Below are positions 1-6,619 of a stretch of DNA of 20,303 bases, piece by piece. Within the stretch, counting starts at the first letter, position 1. Every line of letters starts with the position of its first letter. Origin of the DNA: Mycoplasma sp. CAG:611 (GTDB lineage: Bacteria > Bacillota_I > Bacilli_A > RF39 > UBA660); contig HF999781.1 in the NCBI GenBank assembly GCA_000434175.1, positions 3,628-23,930 of the forward strand. The letters run 5' to 3'. Position numbers and translations under genes: made by a program. Below the pieces are notes generated by a model. That model was not told the DNA's origin. It made no database searches and saw only the letters and a list, made by a program, of their open reading frames with translations.

Positions 1-149
1 TTGAAAAAGAAGAAATTAATCTTGAAAAAGAAGAACTTAATAATCGTATATATGAGTTGGCAAAATCAATGTTAGAAGAAAATATTGATATTGATACAAT
101 TAAAAAAGTTACATCTTTAACAGAAGAAGAAATTAATAATTTACTATAA
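1..149 (+). CDS. C-terminal end of a probable Rpn/PD-(D/E)XK family nuclease-like protein (5' truncated by window)
   Basis: An open frame enters from the left edge (codons begin at base 3) and ends with TAA at 147-149, leaving 48 visible residues. They are charged and helical, beginning with Glu/Lys-rich sequence and continuing with LAKSMLEENIDID, then IKKVTSLTEEEINNLL. A tail of the form 'ak.mL..~.did.I.k.TgLt.eEI..L' is characteristic of Rpn-type recombination-promoting nuclease/putative transposase proteins common in low-GC Bacillota; that match is from memory of the family. The catalytic part is outside the window, so the function is tentative. A hairpin terminator follows 8 bases after the stop. 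Confidence 0.55.
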   Translation, partial: EKEEINLEKEELNNRIYELAKSMLEENIDIDTIKKVTSLTEEEINNLL

Positions 150-156
150 TTTAAAT

Positions 157-196
157 AAGAAGATATTTTTATGTATCTTTTTTATTTTTATTTTTT
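157..196 (+). terminator. Rho-independent terminator after the truncated first gene
   Basis: AAGATA (160-165) pairs with TATCTT (174-179). Weaker A/G-T pairs extend the stem by about three. The loop is 8 nt and a T-rich tract follows (to about 196). The stem is short and AT-rich, so efficiency is uncertain, but position and T-tract fit a terminator. Confidence 0.6.
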
Positions 197-205
197 TACA
201 TTATA

Positions 206-234
206 TTGACTAAAGTTATAACAAATATTATAAT
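206..234 (+). promoter_or_regulatory. Sigma-70 type promoter for the ATPase-gpmI unit
   Basis: TTGACT (206-211) and a perfect TATAAT (229-234) are separated by exactly 17 bp, placing +1 near 241. There is no TG extension upstream of the -10. Since transcription would start at about the first ATG at 241, that codon would lack a leader, which supports the ATG at 268 as the true start. Confidence 0.8.
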
Positions 235-267
235 TAAGTTATGATTATGGTAGAAAGGGGACAATTT

Positions 268-1545
268 ATGGAACGAAAAATTAGTGAAGAACTATTAAAA
301 TGGAAAATTGATGATAATAAAAAACCAATGTTGTTGTACGGAATAAGTGGATGTGGGAAAACTTATACTATTTTAGATTTTGGTAAAAAAGAGTATAAAA
401 ATACAATATATTTTGATTGTAATAATAATTTAGAATTAAATTATGTATTTGAAAAAAATTCAAGTTTGGAAAAACTAATAAAAGCTTTATCAGCAATATC
501 ACTTGAAACTATTTTTAAAGAAGAAAGTTTAATTGTTTTTGATAATGTTAATGAAAAAATATTTAAACTTGTTAAGAAATTGTTTATTAATTCTTCTTAT
601 GATATCGTTATGATAACATCTAATGAAAAGTTTTTAACAGGTAATAAAGCAGGAGAAATATCGCTTAAAAAGATGAATCTTGTTACATTTCCTGAGTATT
701 TAAAGTTTATAGGCAAAGAACAACTTATTGATTTTATTGAAGATTCTTTTAGAAATAATAAACCTATGCCTTTTCATTCTTTAGCAATTGAAGTTTATAA
801 TGATTATGTTATAACTGGAGGTTATCCAAGTACAATAATTAACTTTCATAAAGAAAATGATTATAATATTTTATCTTCTTATCATGATAAAAGTATTTTA
901 TATATTAAAGATAATTTAATTGAAAGTGATAATTCAGAAATAAAAAAAGGTATTGAAGTTTTTAATAGTATTTCTTTTCAATTATTAAAGGAAAATAAAA
1001 AGTTTTTATATGGACTTGTAAAACCAGGTGGTCGTGGAAAAGATTACGAAAATATTATTTCATATATGGAAAAAAATCATTTAATTATAAAAAGTAGTAG
1101 AATTAATGCTATAACATCTCCACTTAGTAAGTGCCGTGAAGAAGATAATTTTAAATTATATTATAATGATTCTGGAATTTTATATAAAAAGATGAATGTT
1201 AATTCTAATAGATTGCTTACAAATGAAAAATTACTTGAAACAATATATGAAAATAATGTTGTTTCAGTATTAAGTCAAAATGGGTTTAATGTTTATAATT
1301 ATCATGCGACTGGTGGTAAATGTGAAATCGATATAGTTATTCAAAATAGAAATGGTTTAATTATACCAATTGAAATTTATAATAAAGATATGGGAAGTAA
1401 GTCTAAGAGTTTAGGAATGACTATGACAAAGTATAATTTAAATTTTGCTATTAGACTTTCTAATCAAAATTTTAGTTTAAAAAATAAGGTAAAATATATC
1501 CCATATTATGCAGTATTTTGTATTGGAGATGATATGTTTATATGA
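268..1545 (+). CDS. AAA-like P-loop ATPase with DUF4143-type C-terminal domain
   Basis: 425 residues from the ATG at 268, chosen because GAAAGGGG sits 7 nt upstream; an in-frame ATG at 241 has no ribosome site. Seen: Walker A GISGCGKT (residues 25-32); a Walker B-like strand LIVFDNV (88-94) in which the usual DE is DN; a sensor-like strand IVMITSN (113-119); the GGYP turn (184-187) typical of these ATPases; KLYYNDSGIL (296-305), matching the family's 'K.Y..D.Gl' motif; and a C-terminal PD-(D/E)XK-like fold with EID (353-355) and PIEIY (367-371), where the family usually has PIEVK. These ATPases are widespread, DNA-associated or of unknown role. The Walker B Glu and the nuclease-like Lys are both substituted, so activity may be reduced or altered. 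The last four bases overlap gpmI, implying co-translation. Confidence 0.85.
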   Translation: MERKISEELLKWKIDDNKKPMLLYGISGCGKTYTILDFGKKEYKNTIYFDCNNNLELNYVFEKNSSLEKLIKALSAISLETIFKEESLIVFDNVNEKIFKLVKKLFINSSYDIVMITSNEKFLTGNKAGEISLKKMNLVTFPEYLKFIGKEQLIDFIEDSFRNNKPMPFHSLAIEVYNDYVITGGYPSTIINFHKENDYNILSSYHDKSILYIKDNLIESDNSEIKKGIEVFNSISFQLLKENKKFLYGLVKPGGRGKDYENIISYMEKNHLIIKSSRINAITSPLSKCREEDNFKLYYNDSGILYKKMNVNSNRLLTNEKLLETIYENNVVSVLSQNGFNVYNYHATGGKCEIDIVIQNRNGLIIPIEIYNKDMGSKSKSLGMTMTKYNLNFAIRLSNQNFSLKNKVKYIPYYAVFCIGDDMFI

Positions 1546-3044
1546 AAAAAGTAATATTAGCAATAATTGATGGTTTTGGTGAAAATAAAAATTCTTATGG
1601 TAATGCTTATTTAGAAAGTAGTCATCCTGCACTTGATTTTATATATGAAAATTATTCATATTCTCTACTTGAAGCAAGTGGGGAATTTGTTGGTCTTCCA
1701 AAAGGACAAATGGGTAATAGTGAAGTAGGCCATATAACAATTGGCTCAGGAAGAGTTGTGGAAGGGCCACTTTTAAAAATTGATAAAGAAATAGCAAGTG
1801 GGGAATTTTTTAACAATGAAGCTTTTATCGAAGCTTTTGAACACGCTAAAAGATATAATTCTAAAGTACACATTATGGGACTTTTGTCTGATGGTGGTAT
1901 TCATTCATCAATTAATCATATTATGGCTTTAATAGATATGGCAAAACAGTATGATGTTGATAAACTTTATCTTCATGCTTTTCTAGATGGAAGAGATACA
2001 GCTTATAATGTTTGTTTAAAATATCTTGATGGAATTACTAACTTTATGAAAGAATTAAATATAGGAAGTCTAGCTACAGTTTCAGGAAGATATTATGCAA
2101 TGGATAGAGAAAAAGATTATACAAGAACAAAACTTGCATATGATGTAATTGTTAATAACTTTGGTCCATATGAAGAAGACTATAAAAAAGTAATTGAAGA
2201 TAATTATAAGCATGAAAATTTTGATGAATTTATTACTCCTACAATTATTGATAAAAAAGGTGTTGTAGAAAATGATGACAGTATTATCGTAGCTAACTTT
2301 AGACCAGATAGATTAACTCAATTATTTAGCGCAATTACTAATCCTAGATTTAGGCATTTTGAAACAAAAAAATTAAATAATTTAAAAGTTGTAACAATGA
2401 TGACGGTTGATAAAAGTATAAAATGTATTAATGCTTATCCACATCATGATGTTATTAATACATTTGGGGAAGTTATTGAAAATAATAAATTAAAATCACT
2501 TCGTATTGCAGAAACAAGTAAATATCCACATGTAAATCATTTCTTTGATGGTGATAAAGATATAGTTTTAAAAAATACAACAAGAAAAGAAATAAAGAAA
2601 AAAGATGTAAGAACATATGATTTGTACCCTCCGATGAGCTCTAAAGAAGTAACAGATTATATTATAAAACATGGTAAAAAGTATGATTTTATTTTAGTAA
2701 ACTATGCTAATCTTGATATGGTAGGACATACAGGTAATTTTGAAGCATGTAAAAATGCTGTTAGTTATGTTGATATGTGCATTAGAAGATTACATGAATT
2801 TGCAGGTTTAAATAATTATACCTTATTTATAACGGCAGATCATGGTAATTGTGAGGAAATGCTTGATATAAACGGTAATAGTTTAACAACTCATACAACA
2901 AATCCAGTAAGATTTGTTATATGTAATAAATCTTATCAAGTTTACAATGGAAGTTTAAAAGATATCGCGGTGTCTATTTTAAATTACATGGAACTTCCTG
3001 TTCCTGAAGAAATGACAGGGTTTAACATAATAAGTAAGAAGTAA
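1542..3044 (+). CDS. gpmI: 2,3-bisphosphoglycerate-independent phosphoglycerate mutase
   Basis: Interconverts 3-phosphoglycerate and 2-phosphoglycerate in cytosolic glycolysis/gluconeogenesis through a phosphoserine intermediate and two Mn ions. 500 residues against the usual 505-515. Visible family motifs: IIDGFG with metal ligand D10; MGNSEVGH with nucleophile S60; HAFLDGRDT (D149, R151, D152); SGRYYAMDRE (R183); NFRPDR (R254, R257); KYPHVNHFF; NLDMVGH (D392, H396); ADHGN (D433, H434); and a THTTNPV motif near residue 451. The phosphatase-like and transferase domains are thus both complete. The start overlaps the ATPase stop (ATGA), and its nearest Shine-Dalgarno-like GGAGA is 13 nt upstream, so translational coupling is likely. 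Having only an ATPase as operon partner is atypical; gpmI is often found with pgk/tpiA/eno. Confidence 0.97.
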   Translation: MKKVILAIIDGFGENKNSYGNAYLESSHPALDFIYENYSYSLLEASGEFVGLPKGQMGNSEVGHITIGSGRVVEGPLLKIDKEIASGEFFNNEAFIEAFEHAKRYNSKVHIMGLLSDGGIHSSINHIMALIDMAKQYDVDKLYLHAFLDGRDTAYNVCLKYLDGITNFMKELNIGSLATVSGRYYAMDREKDYTRTKLAYDVIVNNFGPYEEDYKKVIEDNYKHENFDEFITPTIIDKKGVVENDDSIIVANFRPDRLTQLFSAITNPRFRHFETKKLNNLKVVTMMTVDKSIKCINAYPHHDVINTFGEVIENNKLKSLRIAETSKYPHVNHFFDGDKDIVLKNTTRKEIKKKDVRTYDLYPPMSSKEVTDYIIKHGKKYDFILVNYANLDMVGHTGNFEACKNAVSYVDMCIRRLHEFAGLNNYTLFITADHGNCEEMLDINGNSLTTHTTNPVRFVICNKSYQVYNGSLKDIAVSILNYMELPVPEEMTGFNIISKK

Positions 3045-3073
3045 GTACAAGGATAAAAAACTTGTGCTTTTTT
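3043..3073 (+). terminator. Rho-independent terminator after gpmI
   Basis: AGTACAAG (3044-3051) pairs with CTTGTGCT (3061-3068): eight pairs including one G-U, plus one more A-T outside. The loop is 9 nt and the stem runs into six T residues (3068-3073). The stem overlaps the gpmI stop codon, separating this unit from the sigma operon. Confidence 0.88.
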
Positions 3074-3088
3074 AATTAAAATAAAAAA

Positions 3089-3119
3089 ACTTGCATTTTT
3101 AGAAAAAATGTGATAAAAT
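3089..3119 (+). promoter_or_regulatory. Extended -10 promoter of the triple sigma-factor operon
   Basis: TTGCAT (3091-3096), 17 bp spacer, TAAAAT (3114-3119), with a TG at 3111-3112 giving an extended -10. Predicted +1 is about 3126, leaving a short leader of roughly 20 nt before the ATG at 3146. The layout ACTTGCA-N13-TGTGATA-NN-AT is the same as at the rpsJ promoter. Confidence 0.75.
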
Positions 3120-3145
3120 ATGTAGCGTTTGAGGGGGAATGTAGG

Positions 3146-4198
3146 ATGAAAAGGGAAATTTTACTAAAAAAAGTCTTGCAAACTATTAAAAATACTGTTA
3201 ATAATAATGAACTTACAATGGAAGGTTTACAAAATATAATTTTCTATTGTAATAGTGAAGAAGAATTAGATACAGATATTTTATTATTTATAATAGAAAA
3301 TTTACAAACATTAGGTTTTAAAATAATTGAAGAAGAAAATGAAGTGGTTAAAGATGATACTTTTGATGATGATTTTGTAAAATTATATTTAAAAGAATTA
3401 GCAAAATATCCAATGTTATCTTCTGAAGATATTATTCAATTAAGTAAAAAAGCTAAAAAAGGTAGTAAGTATGCTAAAGATAAACTTATTGAAAGTAATT
3501 TAAGACTTGTTGTATCTATAGCTAAAAAATATATAGGACAAGGTCTTCCTATGCTTGATTTGATTCAGGAAGGTAATATAGGATTAATGAAGGCAGTTGA
3601 TAAATTTAATCCAAACTTAGGTTATAAATTTTCAACATATGCAACATGGTGGATAAGACAGTCTATAACTCGTGCTTTATGTGATAAATCAAGAACAATA
3701 AGAATACCAGTTCACATGGTAGAGATGATGAAAAAAGTATCACATTTTTCAAGTTCTTATTTTGAAACACATGGATTTTATCCAACTGATGAAGAAATTA
3801 TAAAAAAATTTGATATTACAAAAGAAAAATTAAAAGATATAAAAAAAGCTTCGATTAATGTTTTATCTCTTGATCAACCTGTCGGAGAAGATGAAGATAC
3901 TTATCTAATAGATTATGTTGTAGATGAAACATCATTAAATGGTGGAGAATTTGTTAATGAAATTGATAAAATCGAACAAGAAAATACAGTTAAACTTGCT
4001 ATGTCTAAATTAAAGCCAAGACATCAAATAATTCTTCAACAACGCTTAGGTTTAATAGATGGTGAAGAAAAAACCCTTGAAGAAGTAGGAAACATTTTTG
4101 GAATTTCAAGAGAAAGGGTAAGACAACTTGAAGCTAAGGCATTAAATGAATTAAGAAAGCCTAAAAATGTAAAAGAGTTAAAAAGATTTAAAAATTAA
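3146..4198 (+). CDS. Primary-type RNA polymerase sigma-70 factor, paralog 1
   Basis: 350 residues from the ATG at 3146, chosen because GAGGGGG lies 8 nt upstream; the frame extends to 3110 without a ribosome site. Domains: region-1.1-like N-terminus (about 1-62); region 1.2 (about 75-105, YLKELAKYP); regions 2.1-2.3 (about 115-170, with the melting motif FSTYATWWIRQ); region 2.4 with intact -10 contacts Q172 and T175 and canonical RTIRIPVHMVE; region 3.1; a 3.2 finger (DQPVGEDED, about 243-251); and region 4 with TLEEVGNIFG and the -35 helix SRERVRQ (321-327). It would direct core polymerase to housekeeping-like promoters. First gene of the operon, 18 bp before paralog 2. Region 2.4 is the closest to consensus of the three, but region 4.1 (LQQRLGLIDGEEK) is less typical. 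Any of the three could be the essential one. Confidence 0.93.
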   Translation: MKREILLKKVLQTIKNTVNNNELTMEGLQNIIFYCNSEEELDTDILLFIIENLQTLGFKIIEEENEVVKDDTFDDDFVKLYLKELAKYPMLSSEDIIQLSKKAKKGSKYAKDKLIESNLRLVVSIAKKYIGQGLPMLDLIQEGNIGLMKAVDKFNPNLGYKFSTYATWWIRQSITRALCDKSRTIRIPVHMVEMMKKVSHFSSSYFETHGFYPTDEEIIKKFDITKEKLKDIKKASINVLSLDQPVGEDEDTYLIDYVVDETSLNGGEFVNEIDKIEQENTVKLAMSKLKPRHQIILQQRLGLIDGEEKTLEEVGNIFGISRERVRQLEAKALNELRKPKNVKELKRFKN

Positions 4199-4216
4199 GT
4201 AAGGGGGGTATAAACT

Positions 4217-5368
4217 ATGGAAAAAGAAGTTATCCTTAGTAAGGTATTAAGAAAAATTAAATATAAGTTAGTAAATAATGTTATTGATATGGAAGTTTTA
4301 CAAGAAATTATTTTTAACTTGTTTGAAGAAGAAATTATAAGTGAAGATATCCTTGATTATATTTGTAAGGAACTTAAAAAATTAGGTATAATTATTACTG
4401 AAAATAATCGATATGAGTTAGATTTAAATGGTTATAATGGTTTTGTTGAAGATTCTGTTAAGCAGTATTTAAAAGAAATAGGTAAATATCCTCTTTTAAC
4501 AGCAAAGCAAGAACAAGAATTAGCAAAAAAAAGTAAGGAAAATGATAAATATGCTGCTAAAAAGTTAGCAGAACACAATTTAAGACTTGTTGTATCAATA
4601 GCAAAAAAATATGTTGGCCGTGGTTTAAATTTTTTAGATTTAATTCAAGAAGGAAATTTAGGATTATTAAAAGCAGTTGAAAGGTTTGATGTTGATAAAG
4701 GATATAGATTTTCAACATATGCAACATGGTGGATAAGACAAGCTATTACTCGTGGTATTAGTGATAGTTCAAGAACAATAAGGTTACCTGTTCATATTAG
4801 TGAAATGGTTAATAAATATAAAAAATTTGTTAGGGATTATGAAGATAATTATGAACATAAACCATCTGATGAAGAAATAATGGCTTATCTTGATGTTAGT
4901 ATAGAAAATTTAAAAGAAATAAAAAAAGCATCAAATGATAAGGTATCACTTGAAACACCAATTGGAGAGGAAGATGATTCACAACTTGGAGATTTTATAA
5001 GTGATGAGGATGCTATCAATCCTATTGAGGTTTTGGAAGAAAACGATTTAAAAGAAAGAATGAAAGAAGTCATAGATTCATTAAGTGCTAGGGAACAACT
5101 TGTATTATATTTAAGATTTGGTTTAGATATTTCTTTAGAAGAATTACAAGAGTTGGTTGCTGAAACTTATGGAATTAAAGATATTGATACAATAAATAAT
5201 ATAATTTTATCAAAACAATTACATGTTAAAAAAGCAAGGACACTTGAAGAAATAGGAAAAATATTTAATTTAACAAGAGAAAGGGTAAGACAAATACAAA
5301 AAAAGGCTATTTTAAGAATGAGACATTCAACAAGAAGAAAAAAACTAGTTAACTATAGAACTAATTAA
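4217..5368 (+). CDS. Primary-type RNA polymerase sigma-70 factor, paralog 2, with an insertion in region 4
   Basis: 383 residues; ribosome site AAGGGGGG about 8 nt before the ATG. Region-1.1-like N-terminus (about 1-62); region 1.2 at about 75-105 (QYLKEIGKYPLL); region 2 with FSTYATWWIRQ and -10 contacts Q175 and T178; RTIRLPVHISE; a very SigA-like 3.2 finger (SLETPIGEEDDSQLGDF, about 244-260); region 4.1 LYLRFGLD; and a -35 helix TRERVRQIQ (353-361). Between FGLD and TLEE there are roughly 35 extra residues (about 305-339, beginning ISLEELQELVAETYG), where ordinary primary sigmas have about 6. This insertion lies between the two halves of region 4, a surface that contacts the beta flap and activators. 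The Glu usual in RQIEAKAL is Gln. Otherwise it is the most SigA-like paralog in region 3.2. Confidence 0.93.
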   Translation: MEKEVILSKVLRKIKYKLVNNVIDMEVLQEIIFNLFEEEIISEDILDYICKELKKLGIIITENNRYELDLNGYNGFVEDSVKQYLKEIGKYPLLTAKQEQELAKKSKENDKYAAKKLAEHNLRLVVSIAKKYVGRGLNFLDLIQEGNLGLLKAVERFDVDKGYRFSTYATWWIRQAITRGISDSSRTIRLPVHISEMVNKYKKFVRDYEDNYEHKPSDEEIMAYLDVSIENLKEIKKASNDKVSLETPIGEEDDSQLGDFISDEDAINPIEVLEENDLKERMKEVIDSLSAREQLVLYLRFGLDISLEELQELVAETYGIKDIDTINNIILSKQLHVKKARTLEEIGKIFNLTRERVRQIQKKAILRMRHSTRRKKLVNYRTN

Positions 5369-5380
5369 TGGGAGGTTATT

Positions 5381-6445
5381 ATGACAAAAGAAGATGTGTT
5401 AAGAATAACTTTACAAAAAGTTAAAGAAAACTTAAAAAATAATGAAATTAAGATGGATGATTTACAAGAAATAATAATGAATATCAATGATAATGATGTT
5501 AATCCTGAAGGTTTATTGCATTATGTTGTTAAGTCTTTAAAAACTTTAGGATTTAATATAATTGAAGATGTTGATTATGATATTGGTTTTGTAAGTGAAG
5601 ATTCTATTAAGCAATATTTAAAAGAAATAGGTAATTATCCTCTTTTAACTTTAAAAGAAGAACAAGAGTTAGGTAGAAAAATAAAATTAGGGGATACTCG
5701 TGCTAAAGAAAAACTTATTCAAAGTAATTTAAGACTTGTTGTATCTATTTCTAAAAAATATGTTGGACGTGGAATGGAGTTTTTAGATTTAATTCAAGAG
5801 GGAAACTTGGGCTTACTAAAAGCAGTAGAAAAATATGATCCAGAATTAGGATATAAGTTTTCAACATATGCAACATGGTGGATAAGACAAGCTGTTGCAA
5901 GAGGTTTAGCAGATAAATCAAGAATGGTGAGAGTTTCCGTTCATTTATATGAAAAAACAACAAAATATTTAATATATACAACAAAGTATGAAGAAGTACA
6001 TGGTTGTATGCCTAGTAAAGAATTAGTTATGAAGGAACTAGAAATAACAGAAGAACAATTAATGTCAATAAAAAAAGCAGCATTAAATCTTGTATCTTTA
6101 TCAACTCCAATTGGAAAAGATGAAGAAGATGAACTTGGTTATTTTATTGAAGATAAAACATGTGCTTCTCCGATTGAAGAAGCTGATAAGATTTCAAGAA
6201 AAGAAGAACTTTACGAAGCTATTAAATCTCTAACACCTAGAGAACAAAGAATTATATTTTTAAGATTTGGATTAGATGGTAAAGGAATAAGAACGCTTGG
6301 TTCAATTGGAGATGAACTTAATTTAACAAGAGAAAGAATAAGACAAATTGAGGGAAAGTCTATTAGAAAGTTAAGACGTTATTATAATAATAAACAATTA
6401 GAATTTAATTATAATGTTTTAAAAAATAAAAAAAGAGTAAAATAA
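5381..6445 (+). CDS. Primary-type RNA polymerase sigma-70 factor, paralog 3, with altered region 2.4
   Basis: 354 residues; GGGAGG 5 nt upstream of the ATG, 12 bp after paralog 2. Same architecture: region-1.1-like N-terminus (1-62), 1.2 (QYLKEIGNYPLL), 2.1-2.3 with FSTYATWWIRQ, 3.2 finger (STPIGKDEEDELGYF), 4.1 (FLRFGLD) and -35 helix TRERIRQIE. Region 2.4 departs from consensus: WWIRQAVARG has Ala173 where E. coli sigma-70 has Thr440 and the other two paralogs keep Thr, and RTIRIPVH is replaced by RMVRVSVH. TLEEVG is TLGSIG. The C-terminal end is about 10 residues longer and rich in Tyr, Asn and Lys. These changes are in -10 recognition, whereas the -35 helix is preserved, suggesting changed -10 preference rather than a non-functional copy. 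Last gene of the operon, followed by a strong terminator. Confidence 0.92.
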   Translation: MTKEDVLRITLQKVKENLKNNEIKMDDLQEIIMNINDNDVNPEGLLHYVVKSLKTLGFNIIEDVDYDIGFVSEDSIKQYLKEIGNYPLLTLKEEQELGRKIKLGDTRAKEKLIQSNLRLVVSISKKYVGRGMEFLDLIQEGNLGLLKAVEKYDPELGYKFSTYATWWIRQAVARGLADKSRMVRVSVHLYEKTTKYLIYTTKYEEVHGCMPSKELVMKELEITEEQLMSIKKAALNLVSLSTPIGKDEEDELGYFIEDKTCASPIEEADKISRKEELYEAIKSLTPREQRIIFLRFGLDGKGIRTLGSIGDELNLTRERIRQIEGKSIRKLRRYYNNKQLEFNYNVLKNKKRVK

Positions 6446-6502
6446 GAAATTATTATTTATATTTTAAATTAGATGTTATCTATATTATATTTTATTTTAT
6501 AT

Positions 6503-6543
6503 AAAAAAGATTTTGTATGTTGTAAGGTGCAAAATCTTTTTTT
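6503..6543 (+). terminator. Rho-independent terminator after the sigma operon
   Basis: GATTTTG (6509-6515) pairs with CAAAATC (6530-6536), and the A run 6503-6508 pairs with T 6537-6542, giving about 13 pairs with a loop of about 14 nt and a seven-T tract. The A tract on the left means it could also stop transcription from the other strand. It separates the sigma operon from the ribosomal operon. The 57 bases between the last sigma stop and this stem are AT-only-like sequence with no gene. Confidence 0.9.
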
Positions 6544-6582
6544 GTTGTATAGATAATTTTTTTTAATAAAAAGCAAAAAAAT

Positions 6583-6613
6583 ACTTGCAAAACATATATT
6601 ATTGTGATATCAT
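6583..6613 (+). promoter_or_regulatory. Extended -10 promoter of the S10-spc-alpha operon
   Basis: TTGCAA (6585-6590), 17 bp spacer, TATCAT (6608-6613) with TG at 6605-6606. Predicted +1 is about 6620. Same geometry as the sigma operon promoter (ACTTGCA-N13-TGTGATA-NN-AT). The -10 box lies inside an inverted repeat whose other arm is at 6671-6680. Confidence 0.72.
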
Positions 6614-6619
6614 TAATTC

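Noticed and set aside
241..267. In-frame ATG at 241 as the start of the ATPase gene
   Set aside because: It lies at the predicted transcription start with no ribosome site; the ATG at 268 has GAAAGGGG 7 nt upstream.
1541..1546. UGA recoded as tryptophan
   Set aside because: TGA ends the ATPase and map genes exactly at family-consistent ends, and Trp is encoded by TGG throughout.
4217..6445. One or more of the sigma copies being a pseudogene
   Set aside because: All three have full-length frames, good ribosome sites and all domains with the key DNA-melting and -35 residues.
6476..6556. 9-bp inverted repeat TTATCTATA / TATAGATAA flanking the sigma operon terminator
   Set aside because: Pure A/T-dominated sequence 63 bp apart in an AT-rich gap; expected by chance and not needed to explain the terminator.
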